A stretch of DNA of 64,000 nt, taken from positions 41,353,430-41,417,429 of the forward strand of contig NC_087065.1 in NCBI RefSeq assembly GCF_963678635.1, in the 5' to 3' direction. This stretch comes from Symsagittifera roscoffensis (Eukaryota > Xenacoelomorpha > Acoela > Convolutidae). Both the position numbers and the translations under genes were made by a program. Shown here piece after piece: positions 21,241-32,439 of the stretch. The notes under the pieces are model-generated. The model saw only the letters and a list, made by a program, of their open reading frames with translations. It was not told where the DNA came from and did no database searches. Position 1 is the first letter of the stretch. Each line of letters begins with the position of its first letter.

Positions 21241-21649
21241 TGTGTCCGAAAAACATAGCGGTTTGCGCACCCGGCGGGCCCCCTGAAGAATCAGTACGGA
21301 TACCTTGAGTCTGTAAATAATCTTCTGGAAATTGGTCTGAAGAAAAAACCGCCTCAAGCATATACATTCCTCACTTTTTTCTAAAGTCGTAACAATTATT
21401 AATAATTTAAGCTGAAAATCTTATTGCTAGCTGCAAAAATTGTGTTAACAAAGAGTATGCTGCATTCGTTTCAAGTTATTCAATCGAGTTATGCAGCCAG
21501 CAAAACACTGAGGGTCGCTTACTTTCAGAAAGAAGTTTTTCAACCAATTTGAATTAAGTCGTTTTGGAATGAAAGTCCCGACAAGTCATCATTGATAAGT
21601 TTTGAACGAGCAAACTTTGAACGGTAATTAAACGAAAGAGTTCATACGC
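21241..21649. other. unassigned DNA with faint family Q similarity
   Basis: TTCTAAAGTCGTAACAATTA near 21380 resembles the family Q block at 27645. Otherwise nothing is recognised. Confidence 0.3.
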
Positions 21650-21760
21650 CCAGGCCGGGGTCGAAGATTTTTTCGAGAGGGAGGTGCAGATTTTCAACTA
21701 AGAAAAAAAGAAATTGACTTTTTTAAATCACCAAATATAAATTCCGAGATCTCCCAAAAC
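21650..21760 (+). repeat. family T fragment
   Basis: CAGGCCGGGGTCGAAGATTT, then TTCGAGAGGGAGGTGCAG and AAATCACC, resembles the family T end at 28598 and, reversed, at 3899. Confidence 0.45.
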
Positions 21761-21959
21761 ACAAAAAATAATCGCGTTGATCGTGTTGAAATAAAATGAT
21801 TATAGTTAATAATCGTGTCAAAAGTGACCGTCATCTGTCAGGATTCTTTTCATAATTATACATACTAAGTTATTTATGCATTTAAAATTTTTGTTTTGTT
21901 ATCGGGCCTTTCTCACAAACAGTCACATGTTAGGGAAACAAAATTCAGAAGGGCAAACA

Positions 21960-23310
21960 GCATGAAGAATTGAAAAAGCTGAAAAAACTATAGCTTGCCA
22001 AATTTGGAAATTTAGAGCGGCTACAACCCAATTCGTGAAGGCCAGCCAGAATGCTCCAGAACAAGATTAGGTAGAAGCCAAAGGCCGAAAGATGGTGCAA
22101 AGGACATCATAGACAAGCTAGACAGATTAGAGAAGAAAATAAGAGACTTTAGGCAGCAAACTCATCAACAGAAGAAGGGAAAACACAACAGCGAATCCGT
22201 AACCAGGTTCAAAACATAACAAGCAACAAACTCATTTCAATCGAAGGGTAGATGTGAAGAAATAAAAGTACAGATAACGAAGTCAGACGGATCAAAAACC
22301 TGGATCAAACAGGAGAAACATATTCAAGACGGACTTTCTGAGTAGTGCTAGTCAGAGGACGAGTTGATCATCCGGCAAACAGCACCGAGAGATATGCACC
22401 CGGAGATTATGAACCGGGATATAGAGAGGTCCGAACAGCAAGGTTCGAGCACAAGGTCTAAAAAGATGGCATACAAGGCAAGTTTAAGGCGAACAAAAAG
22501 TGACCAGAAGAAGAAAAATGAGACAAGTGAGGAGGAAAACGGCGAGAGTTGCACAGAAAATGGAGAGCTAATAACATTTAAAAAACATATAAACACAGGA
22601 AGGGAAAATCCTCACAAAAGCGCTACATGGATCCAAACATTTGAAAAAAAATCCCAGAAAATTAGAAAATAGCAACTTTGCTTTCGTGTTGAACCAAAAA
22701 TCTACAGGAATTCTAGACCCACCTGACTAAGCAACTTCGTCACCTACAAATTATCATGGCATAACAAAACTACTTATGTTTAGACATCGAAAACCCAGAA
22801 GAGCTGACTCACCCGGTGTTTGTTGAGACATCGAAAGGCACGTACGCAAAAACGACAAGAGCGGCACTAAAAGCGAAGGCGCAGACAATGAAACAAACAA
22901 CAGATTAAAACGCTTCAGAAAAAAAACCAACACCACGGTCACAACCGGCACAACTCGTCAGCAAATATAAAAAGAAAACACAACAATTGGAAAGAATCAA
23001 ATGGAAAAATTATCCAACAAGGCCGAAAAGCTCGGGAGGAGAACAAGAAATTTCCCGAGACCCAAAGTGGGCATGAACGTCGACCTGGTCAATTCGGAGG
23101 TCTCGACTTCTTCAGTTAACACCGGGGAAAAGGTGCTCTCACAAAAAAGCAGGACGCAAAAAAACGCCCTTATCTACCGAAACGCCACCTCCAAATACAC
23201 CATCAACACGTATCAGAGCAGGGACGCGGGAGAAAAATTCGGCAACGCAATAACAGTGATGACGGTACAACAAAAAAAGAAGAAAACAACAAAACCGTCT
23301 TCAATCCTAT
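21960..23310 (+). other. purine-rich block, possible decayed coding sequence
   Basis: The plus strand is strongly enriched in A and G. It holds Lys/Glu/Arg/Ser-rich frames at 22364-22672 and 23001-23312 (102 and 103 codons) separated by frame changes. There is no zinc knuckle, RT or other motif. It might be a decayed gag or ORF1-like region, or simply a purine-rich tract that is open by composition. Confidence 0.3.
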
Positions 23311-23404
23311 AATTGGTAAGGGAAATAGCCACATAACCTGGAATACGAGACACCGAGGAGGTAAAAGCGTGTCTTAATTACCCAAACCACCTGAAAATAG
23401 GCAA

Positions 23405-23783
23405 GAGCAGGGGCGGATTTAGGTGGGGGGGCGGCAGGGGGGTCAGACGCCCTCTTCATCTCAGGGGTTCGACCCTCTTCGGACCCAAAGGGTCCCCCCT
23501 TTGCCACTTTTTAAGAAATTAGTTTTTGGCCGAGCGACCCTAAAATTTTTCTAAAGGCGCCTTTGGTGCCAATATATACTAACTTCGAGGGGAAGCGCGC
23601 GCAAAAAAACGCGATTTTTATGTCTAAATTTTTCAAAAAGTGCCCAAAAACGGCGTTTTTGACCTGTTTTTTCAAAAATTTCCCTGCGGCGCAGAAATCT
23701 TATTTAAGTCTTAGCCAAAACAGCGTCTTTTTAGTGCTTTGGGAGAACTCGGAAAATCAATTAGATCGACCTAAAATATTGAA
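23405..23783 (+). mobile_element. family T DNA-transposon fragment (left end)
   Basis: The left end CAGGGGCGGATTTAGG is the counterpart of the right end CCTAGATCCGCGCCTG at 3910. A G-rich stretch follows, then a TTCGACCCT-containing block, and then the body shared with 3685-3860. The right end is replaced by a truncated family L LTR. There is no coding capacity. Confidence 0.65.
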
Positions 23784-24090
23784 TACTAACCAATCATACT
23801 CCATCAAACTAACAACCCACTTATTTGTAAGTGTTGAAACTACTTGTAGTTTTAACACCAGAGCAATTTGAATTTGCTCAGAATACAGTTGTTCTCATTC
23901 TGGAACTAACTCGCATAAACCGGTGTACTCTAGATCTACTGAGACTAGGAGATATAAGAGTAAGATTAAGATTGGTATTAGAATAAGAAGTTGCACGAAT
24001 CTATCCGGCCGAAAATAAGTTAGCCTGACGAGCAGACGGTGTACCTTATCTGAAATTACTCTATGAGTATAACCACAAGGTCATAACTCA
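23784..24090 (+). repeat. family L LTR, 5'-truncated solo copy
   Basis: It matches the family L LTR from TACTAACCAATCAT to the terminal CATAACTCA (307 of about 390 bp). No partner LTR or interior is adjacent, so it is a solo or broken LTR. Confidence 0.7.
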
Positions 24091-24529
24091 GTATAAATGT
24101 TTTTTTTTTAATCTGGCCTTGAATTCCAAGGCGCTCGGTCGGTTGACCTCCTAGTGGCTACCCGTTTAAAGTTGATGCTGAATTTGATGTAACAAGTCTG
24201 TCGAGAGTTTGGGTATCTGTAAAACAGTCTTCAATTGATCTTTTTTTAATCTATCTCCTTCATATTTCAATGTCGGTCAGCTTAATTTGGATGTCGTACA
24301 ATAGTATCAAAGGTTTTCAAGGGGTCGAATCTGTGTATGGAGAGAAACTTTCGCCCTCTCCGTCCATTGTCCCTAAAACGCTTCCAAATATGCCAGTGCG
24401 CATTGCGAGCATTGAGTTACCCTAAGAAATTGTATATAACAAATGAGTAAAAAATAAGCCGCATTTTTAGTTTTGAGCATATTCATCATCAGAAGGGATC
24501 TTCCCGCAAACTACAACAATACTACCCTT
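24091..24529. other. unassigned DNA; block shared with 38,000
   Basis: TGTCGGTCAGCTTAATTTGG and the GGGGTCGAATC block at about 24270-24340 resemble 37997-38060. This points to another dispersed repeat that is too short to define. Confidence 0.35.
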
Positions 24530-24990
24530 AACCTTTCGACTGCCTATAAGTTCTGTGAAGCAGTATTCGTCTTATAGAAACCGATAAACTTTTCAAAAAC
24601 AAATAATTTCTTAAAAAATCCAACCATATAAATTTAGATTTCGGTATGATAGATTTCGCTCCTAGTTACATTGCAACTATGGCAAATAAGCTTCCTTCAA
24701 CCAATTTTGAACTATTTCTAAGACGCATTAAATCTCCGCATACGCGTTAACAGAAGATTAATTGTCCCAATTTTGCGCGTTAACCGTCCCAAATTGGCCA
24801 AAATGGCAATCTTTAAACCCCCATAACTTTACAAAAAAAAGATCACTGATGATCACAGCACAGCAATACTTTTAAAATGATAATCAAAAACAATGATAAA
24901 TGGCTATTTAAAAAGTCGAAAATTGATTGAAGAAAAATAATCCTGGAGCACAATTATTCCGTTACTTTCGTTACGAAGGTCCGATCAAAA
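24530..24990 (-). repeat. family H repeat, decayed, reversed
   Basis: Reversed blocks are present in order: GATAGATTTCGCTCC, GGCAAATAAGCTTCC, GACGCATTAAATCTCCGC, CCCAAATTGGCCAAAATGGC, AAACCCCCATAACTTTAC and TTCCGTTACTTTCGTTACG. The 3' hairpin is lost. Confidence 0.75.
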
Positions 24991-25409
24991 ACAAATTAGT
25001 TAAGCAAGTCCCATTAGAATGAGTGTGGTAATGGCAAGTGGCATGCTTATATATATTCGCCACAATTGTAAATCCGTAAACTTAGTATTTCCCGCGTACA
25101 ATTAAGCAATTTAAAAAACTGTTTAAAATGATCTATTTTAAAATTAGCATGATTTGTCTACTATGACTAATTTGTCAAATTTTAGTTCAGGGCATTGAAC
25201 GTTCAAATGATATTCAAAAATCTTTCAAAAAGTATCAATAAAAAGTCACACGAGACCGCTTTTGACAGGAACTTTTTTTCAAAAATTCGGCTCAAGATTT
25301 ACGCTTCAGTTTGACAGAACTGCTGGTATCAAACTGAAGCGGTTTTTTTATTAAAAGCTTGATGTTATTAAAAGCTTGATTATACCAACTAAACTATCTT
25401 GAATTTATG

Positions 25410-25664
25410 ATTCTTTTTTGAAATCTGAGAATTTTTTGTCTGACAAATTTCGACTTTTTAACCAGCTATTTTTGACGGAATGTTTTTTCAGCCAAAGTAT
25501 AGTGTTTTTTTTTCAGCTCAACTTTAAAGAAATATTTCACTTTTTTGCAATGTTGTTTGAAAATTTCCAAATTGGCCAATTCAGGACAATTAACGAGTGT
25601 TATAATTTGCGCTATACACGAGTAAGCGAGGATTTATTCATTCGTAGAAATTGTCCAACTTGAC
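25410..25664 (+). repeat. family H repeat, strongly decayed
   Basis: TCTGACAAATTTCGACTTTT, TTTTTGACGGA and the ACGAGTAAGCGAGGATTTAT block occur in H order. Both ends are missing. Confidence 0.6.
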
Positions 25665-26470
25665 CAACTTTATAATTTTGGTCAAGTTTTGATCTCATTC
25701 ACAGTTTTTTTTTAATGCGGAATCGAAAATGTGGCATTGAATTATAAACATTTGCAAAAACGTGGAACAGATAGAAAAGTTTGCAAAAAATTTTCTGTCC
25801 AATTTGACAAATTTTTTAAATTTTTTGTACAAATACTTTATTTTTCTATGCAAAAATTATCTGAAGTAAAACTTTTTTTTACAACTTTCGATTTTGCTTA
25901 CCTTAAGGTTTTTAATTGGTCAAAAATGTTAAGACTTTGAATTAGTTAGTTTTAAGGGCGCAATTTTTATAAATATGAGAAACTGCGATCCGATGTCAAC
26001 GAGGGTTAATGAAAAATGGGTTAATGAAAAAAGAGAAGAATTAAATTTTTAAATTTTTCTAAAAGAGACTCGTTTCTAATTGTTAACACTTAGATCATCA
26101 TCCATGTTGTTCATTTGCTTTGCTAACAAGCAACTTTAGGTTCTTATTGCAAACTCTGACAAACAAGTTCCGTTTAATGAGCACTCTACTCCCTCTGTCA
26201 AACTTTACATGAAAAATCGTGCAGGCGAATTTTTAAAAACTTTAACTGTCTAGCCTTTCAATGAAATTTAATATGACAACTCAAGTGATGGAGTGCTTCT
26301 ATCAGCATTATGGTTTTTAGGTATCTGAATGGTGTTAATTTACTAAAAGTAAAACAATTTTTTATAGAATAGGATGCATTTGCTACCGAAATTCACACCC
26401 GGGGTTAATTAAACTGTCAACCTCATCAATGGCATGCTTACACCAAATCAAAACCGTAAAAAATTAAGTG
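25665..26470 (+). repeat. family P dispersed repeat
   Basis: About 0.8 kb is shared with 29905-30905 and more weakly with 30906-31330. Markers include GGTCAAGTTTTGATCTCATT, AAAAATTATCTGAAGTAA, ATGTTGTTCATTTGCTTTGC and CAAGTGATGGAGTGCTTCTA. No coding potential and no clear terminal repeats were seen. Confidence 0.75.
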
Positions 26471-26532
26471 ATTTGAAGTCGAACCCTTCTACCTAAAAAC
26501 AATTGTATAGCGTCAACAAAAGTGCAACAAGA

Positions 26533-26820
26533 TTGACCGTATCAGGGCGGAGCCCTGGGTGTTCGGACTGTCCCTGAACTGGTCTCGATTAGTTTTCAAG
26601 TAACGAAACATTGACAAACTATACACTTAAAGCTGAATATTACGAATCCTGTAGGAAAATAATAAAAACATCAAGCCTCCCTCAATTGAATTTGGAACAA
26701 CTTTGTGGTGCGGATAATTCGCCACTAGTAAGCAATGCGCGCTAAGTTTTCAGCATCAAAGCGTCACAGCGCTCTTGTATACACGTTACTCCTAGTAAGC
26801 GTTTCAATGAGATCTGTAAA
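26533..26820 (-). repeat. family H-related element, ACTGGTCTC subtype
   Basis: The end CAGGGCGGAGCCCTG is followed by TGTTCGGACTG and then CTGAACTGGTCTCGATTAG. The body matches 21030-21200. The far end is not defined. Confidence 0.6.
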
Positions 26821-27109
26821 TTAGGACAGTTTAGTGGTGAGCGCTCCCCGTCCGGGACCACGATGATCCATGGAAGATCCGTGGATCGATCCCCCGAGGG
26901 AAATGTTTTTGAGAACTGGAATGAATACTAAAAATCTAACCCCGAGCAAATTTATTCCATACTTCCTTCCAAAGTTGGGACAAATAAGACTGCTCGCATC
27001 AGAGCAATTTCTTAAAAACTTTGACTGCCCTTGAAAAATTGAAAAATTTAGTTTTTTTTGAGATTTTTTAAATCTTATGCCACAATTCATATAAAACAAA
27101 ATGTGATAG
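26821..27109. other. short mixed region with an H-like end
   Basis: GACTGCTCGCATCAGAGC at about 26990 followed by GACTGCCC is a decayed H-type end. The GATCCATGGAAGATCCGTGGATC stretch at 26864-26886 is an imperfect palindrome. No gene was seen. Confidence 0.4.
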
Positions 27110-28120
27110 ATTTCGCTTCTAGTAACGTATCAATTATGACAAATAGATTGCTTCAGCATATCAGGGCAACTTTCTGAATGTTCCAACTACCTTTTACGGT
27201 CTTAAGAGTAGTGTTTGTTGAAAAAAAAATCAACAACCTCAGAAAAACAATGAAAAAGTTACAAAAGTTTGATTTTTTGTAAAACTCAGCGCCAAACACT
27301 TTTAAACGAAGCAAAAGCTCTAATGAGCATGTGCTAACGGTTTAACTGGAACAACTAGCATGTCTCGGAAATTTTAAGAATGATTTTTGAGCTGCATTTA
27401 ATCGTCCTAATAACACAAAAAATATCGCTTGTTACTAATCCCAAAACGGCTAAATTGACAAATCTTAAGTCGTCAGACTTTGAGGAAAAAATCACAGGCT
27501 ACTATTTTTTTTTAAATTTTTGAACTTAATGCATTGTTAACTTCAAATGATATAATAGAAATCTGTCAGTAATCGCAAAAAGAAATTTTGGAGAAGCTAT
27601 CGCAAATATTCCGTCCGTCATTTTGATCTAAGGTCGTAACAATAACCAATCAAGATATCGACAACTTCAGATTATAGGAAGAATACTGCCAAAAATAGCT
27701 GAACAAAGAGGCGAAATTTTTCTTGCATAAAATTCTATATCTTTCTTCTCAATTCAGAGCAATAACCATGCAATTTGAATAAAAAAGGTGTTTTGCATCA
27801 GGTTGTGAGATTGACGTGATTTGGATGCAATGAAAAAAGTGATCTAAAAATGTCGATTGAAAAGCTGTTTAAATTGGATTACAATGTTGCTTATACGATT
27901 TATATGAGAACCATGTTGCCTTACCCACATACATCGGATCTTTTCTTACCCCTGTAGAAATTTGGGGTTCACTAGAAGGTACAAAATATACACATGTTTA
28001 ACCATTGATTAAGATTTTATTTGGGGCGGTTATTCAATACCATGGTACCAAAGGAGGGGGAAGTTAAAAGAAACGAGGGGGAAGTTAAAAGAATCAGTTT
28101 TTGTCAACAATTTTCAACTT
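27110..28120 (-). repeat. family Q dispersed repeat with an H-type end
   Basis: It starts like a reversed H end (ATATCAGGGCAACTTTCTGA, then ATGTTCCAACTACC) but has its own body, shared with 32440-33260 and 35690-36090. Shared blocks include AATGAGCATGTG, TGTCTCGGAAA and, further on, ATTTGGATGCAATGAAAAA. It is about 1 kb with no protein motif. Confidence 0.65.
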
Positions 28121-28596
28121 GTCGCACTTTTTTTTTCAAAAATTAACATATCTGTAATTTTCTCACTGTGTTGATTTTGAACAGAGCCTAGAAAAAATTC
28201 TATTTGTAGACTAAGCCCAATTTCAATTAGCAGAGAATAGGAAATATCAAAATTGAATTTTAATTGGGTAATATCTAAGTTTTGGGTAATTTGTTAGCTT
28301 CCTCAATGTAGTTTAATCCAGATGTTCGAATTGCGATCATTGTTTTCCCTGCGTTCATGAACATTTTTCCAATAAGGATAGGCTGATTCTGTCCTAGAAA
28401 ATGTTTCGTAAAGAATATCTATTCTTTAAAGTTTAATTTTTGACTGAAATCACTCACAGTATCAGCTACCAATTATTTTTGGAAAATTTGCGTTTCAAAT
28501 TTTTTCAACGTGAAAAAAATGTCAACTTCAAAGTTTTTCGTCCCGTTTTTTGCATCAAAAGTTTTAAATGCAGGACAAAACAGATTGAGAGTAGCT
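28121..28596. other. unassigned AT-rich DNA
   Basis: Only TTTTCCCTGCGTTCATGAAC near 28350 resembles a family Q fragment (34015). No gene was seen. Confidence 0.35.
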
Positions 28597-28597
28597 T

Positions 28598-28760
28598 GCA
28601 AGGGCGGATTCAGGATTTTCTCGAGGTGGGCTGATTTTCAAAAATTTTGACGTAGTTTTTATATGTCAACTAAATTGAGTTTCTGAGCTCTTTTCAATCA
28701 CCTTAGAGGTACCAACTCAACCAAATTTTAACTAAAAAAAAAACACGTTTCTTATGCATT
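28598..28760 (+). mobile_element. family T end fragment
   Basis: CAAGGGCGGATTCAGGATTT, then TCTCGAGGTGGGCTG and TTGAGTTTCTGAGCTC, match the reverse complement of 3780-3925. Only about 160 bp is recognisable. Confidence 0.6.
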
Positions 28761-28964
28761 ATTCCAATTTTTTGACCATGCAATTTTTGGCGCTCGATTC
28801 TCCTCAAAATTAGTATATTTTGGCACCAAACGCTTATTAAGATACTTGCATGACTTAAGATAAAAACTTTGAGTTAGCAGAGAGTCAAAACCCTGAGATT
28901 TATTTTTAGCCCGAGTGGAAATTTTTATGGTTGAAAAAGGTTATTTGAAATAACGGATACATAA

Positions 28965-29135
28965 CCAGGAATGAAATCTATCACTTTGATTTTTATATAG
29001 TGTATGAGGGGTGATGATAAAAAAATCTCAAAAAAGTTTTAGAAAAAAAGTTCACCATTTTTATTAGGTGAACACTGCTCCATAGGCCTAGAAAGGCAGC
29101 CTGAACAACTAAAATTTGCCTTGATATCAGCGGTT
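28965..29135 (+). repeat. family H 3' fragment
   Basis: AATCTATCACTTTGAT, GAGGGGTGATGAT, CTGCTCCATAGGCC and GGCAGCCTGAACA occur in H order with a decayed end. Confidence 0.6.
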
Positions 29136-29904
29136 TTGTATGCATAAACGCTGCTATATCACTTCGAGTTTTGCGGCTAAATAAAAAGCAAATGCTGAAA
29201 ATGCAGAAAATGCATAAAGTTCCAACCCAAAAAAATGATAGATGTAGAAAATTAAAGTCCACCGAATCATCAGGAGCTAAGCCCTGGTATAAGCCGCTTT
29301 GCCAGATCATTCAACTTCAAAACGTTTCAACAAGTTTCTTTTGGCTACAGCTTGTCATTTTTCTTCAAAAAAGGACTGAAATTTAAGGATCAGAATTATG
29401 ATTTTTTGCAGCCGGATCACTCAAGGTTTTGCGTTGATACGAGTTTTTTTCGATTAGATATACGCTGCTATAAATTTTTGACACATAAAGTTAAAAAAAC
29501 CGATGCTGAAATTGCACTACATCAAACCACGTTCTAACCAAAAAACATTGATAGATGTAAAAATGTCAATCAAATAATCACAAGATAAGCCCTGATACAA
29601 GCCGTCTTGCTTGATAAATTAATCTTCCAACTAATTTTATTTCGCTATTTCCTTTTTTTCTCGTAAAGAGTCCTTGATTTTGAGGGTTAGACCAAACTTT
29701 AGAGTGTATTATGTTTTTCCCAGATATTGATTTTACCACGTCTTTTTCCAAGTCAAAGTCCAATCTTGTTGAATACTTTTTGATAGTATTGATCGTTTTT
29801 ATAGTCTAAACAAAAGCGATGTCATGTGCTGAAAATCAAAAACTTATCTCGACTGCAAAAAAATTTTTGTGGCTCTATAATTGAAATTGTAGACTTTAAA
29901 AAAT
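29136..29904. other. unassigned DNA with decayed H-type ends
   Basis: AGCTAAGCCCTGGTATAAGC (about 29275) and AGATAAGCCCTGATACAAGC (about 29583), each followed by CGCTTTG or CGTCTTG, look like two decayed H 3' ends spaced about 308 bp apart. No gene was seen. Confidence 0.4.
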
Positions 29905-30905
29905 GCCAACTTTTTAATTTTGGTCAAGTTTTGATCTCATTCACAGTTTTCTGTTACCGCGTAATCGAAAACGTGACATCGAAATATAAACATTTGCTTA
30001 AAATTGAAACAGATTGAAAAAATTGCAAACAAGTTTCCGTCCAATTTGATCAATTGTTTCATGCATTTTTGAATTTTGGTTGAACATGAAACAAAAACTT
30101 GTACAAAAACCTATTTTTTCTATGCAAAAATTATCTGAAGTAAGTCATTTGTTCTATCTAACTAATTTTGCTTGTCCAAACCTTTTACAACTTTCGATTT
30201 GCTTACTTTATGGTTTTTAATTAAACGAAATTGTTAAGACTTTGAATTACTTGTACAAAAAATTGTACAAAAACTTATTTTTTCTATGCAAAAATTATCT
30301 GAAGTAAGTCATTTGTTCTATCTAACTAATTTTGCATGTCCAAACCTTGTACAACTTTCGATTTTGCTTACTTTATGGTTTTTAATTAGTCGAAAATTTT
30401 AAGACTTTGAATTACTTTGAATAAGACTTTGAAGTTGTCATAGGTTAATGACAAATGGGTTAATGAAAAAAATGAAGAATGAAAATTATAAATTTTTCTA
30501 AAAGAGACTCGTTTCTAATAGTTAATACTTAGACCATCATCCATGTTGTTCATTTGCTTTGCTAACAAGCATTTTTAGGCTCTTATTGCAAACTCTGACA
30601 AACAAGTTCCGGTTAATGAGCACTCTTCTCTCTATCTTTCAATCCTTACTTGAAAAATCGTGCAGGCAAATTTTTAAAAAATTTAAATTGTCTTTCGAAA
30701 AAATTTAATATGAACACTCAAGTGATGGAGTGCTTCTATCAACCATATGGTTTTTCGGTTTCTGAATGGTGTTAATTTATTAAAAATAAAACAGTTTTGT
30801 AGAATAGGATGCAGTTGCTACCGAATTTTTCCTATATCAAGTTCGAGTCAATTAAACTGTCAAGCTCATCAATGTCATGCGTACACCAAATCAATCAAAA
30901 TTTCC
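29905..30905 (+). repeat. family P repeat with internal duplication
   Basis: It is colinear with 25665-26470 but contains an extra tandem copy of about 164 bp: the block from TTGTACAAAAAC to GACTTTGAATTAC occurs at 30099-30250 and again at 30263-30415. Confidence 0.75.
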
Positions 30906-31330
30906 TTTAAAGCTTTCATCTAATTATAAAGTTTGCAATAAATTGGAACAGACATAAGAAGCATCAAAAATAGTGTCCAATTTAACCAGTTTTTGCATGA
31001 AAGTTTGATTTTTAGTTGATCATGAAAAATAATTTTTTGGTTCAAAAACGTAATTTTGCATGCAAAAATTGTCTGAAAAAAGTCATTTGTTCTTTCTATT
31101 TTATTTGACTGGTTCAAAAATTTTGTACATTCCTATATTTTTGCTAGTTGTTGGTTTTTGCAATTTTTTCAAATTGTTTCTTTTTGCAACACTTTTTTGG
31201 ATAGGCTGCACTTGCTACTGATTTTTTTTTTATCAAGTTTAACCCACAAGTCGAATTAACTGTCAAGCTCACCAAACTCAACCTTAGATGTGAAGTAAAT
31301 AGTCTTTTAAAGCCTTCTTTTCATTCCACT
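30906..31330 (+). repeat. family P repeat, divergent copy
   Basis: It follows the previous copy head to tail. TGCAAAAATTGTCTGAA, AAGTCATTTGTTCTTTCT, TTGGATAGGCTGCACTTGC and AACTGTCAAGCTCACC align with family P with many differences. Confidence 0.6.
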
Positions 31331-31494
31331 ACATACAGATGTTTCATTGATTATTTGAGTCTTTTGTCAACTTGTTAACTTCAAACGTTAAAGACGCGTA
31401 TCTTTCTTAAACATGGTAAACTCATTAATAGAAAAAGAAGAAGAAATTTTTCGTAGCCTGTGAACAGGGGAAAAATTTCCATTCGATTATCTTT

Positions 31495-32022
31495 GAGTTC
31501 ATTGCGAAAGTAACGGAATATTTGTGCTCGGGGTGAGTTTTTTTTTCTTCAGACAAATTTCGACTTTTTAACTAGCCATTTTTGACGGAAATTTTTTGTA
31601 TCATTCAAAAGGTTTGTTGTCTTGAGCTTAAATTTGAAAAGATATTTCACCTGCGACTATTTTTTGTAAAGTTATGAGGGTTTAAAGATTGCCATTTTGA
31701 CCAATTTGGGACAATTGACGCGCGATATATTTCGCGCTAATAACGCGTAAGCGGATATTTAATCCGTCTTATAAATCGTTCCAAATTGGTTAAACGAAGC
31801 TTATTTGGGATAATTGATTTATTACAAGGAGCGAAATCTATCTTTTTGTACTTTATATGGCGTGTGGGGGGATGATTTTCATAAAAAATTTCAAATTTTA
31901 GAAAAAAAAATTTTATTTTATTTTATTTGATTTAATTTTTTTATATTGTTACTGCTGCTCCATAAACCTTAAAAGGCAGTCAGAACATTCAGGGCTTCGC
32001 CCTAATACGAGCAGTCTTGTTT
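31495..32022 (+). repeat. family H repeat, near full length
   Basis: It runs from the decayed 5' hairpin (GCGAAAGTAACGGAATATTT) to CAGGGCTTCGCCCTA and ATACGAGCAGTCTTGTT. All H blocks are present. Confidence 0.85.
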
Positions 32023-32035
32023 CTATTTGGTAGAG

Positions 32036-32275
32036 ATTGTAGGACGAATTGAATATCCGCTTACGCGTTATAAGTGCCAAAACTATCACGAGTTAATTCT
32101 TCCCCGAATGGCCAAATTGGCAATCTCTAAACCCCCATAACTTTCAATAATGATCACAGGTGAAGTACTTTTTTTAATTTTGAGCTCAGGACAACAATAT
32201 CTTTCAGCTGGTTTCAAAAAATTTTGTCAAAAGTGCATAACTAAAAAACCGAATTGTCTGAATAAGAAACAACCG
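32036..32275 (-). repeat. family H partial copy, inverted
   Basis: Reversed blocks run from CCGCTTACGCGTTA through CCCCCATAACTTTC to the AATTGTCTGAATAAG region. It lies tail to tail with the previous copy. Confidence 0.65.
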
Positions 32276-32439
32276 ACCGAGCAGATGTTTTCCGTCTTTT
32301 TCTTTAGAAGTCGGAATGAACAATAACAGAAAATGTAAAGATGCGCTTCAACGATTTTTTAATCAATACCTGAATAAATTCAGCAAAGAACGTTTTTTTT
32401 TCTCGAAAATACCCTGCAGATAATTCTTGAATTCTTGGA

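Noticed and set aside
23455-23480. B-box-like GGGTTCGACCC considered as part of a tRNA gene
   Set aside because: No A box at a suitable distance and no cloverleaf can be drawn. The stretch lies within the family T element.
26864-26886. Palindromic GATCCATGGAAGATCCGTGGATC as a regulatory operator
   Set aside because: It is a single imperfect occurrence between repeat fragments with no gene nearby. Chance is likely.
28993-29310. 105-codon minus-strand frame with hydrophobic stretches
   Set aside because: It lies across a family H fragment and decayed H-type ends, is not conserved in other copies, and its hydrophobicity comes from T-rich composition.
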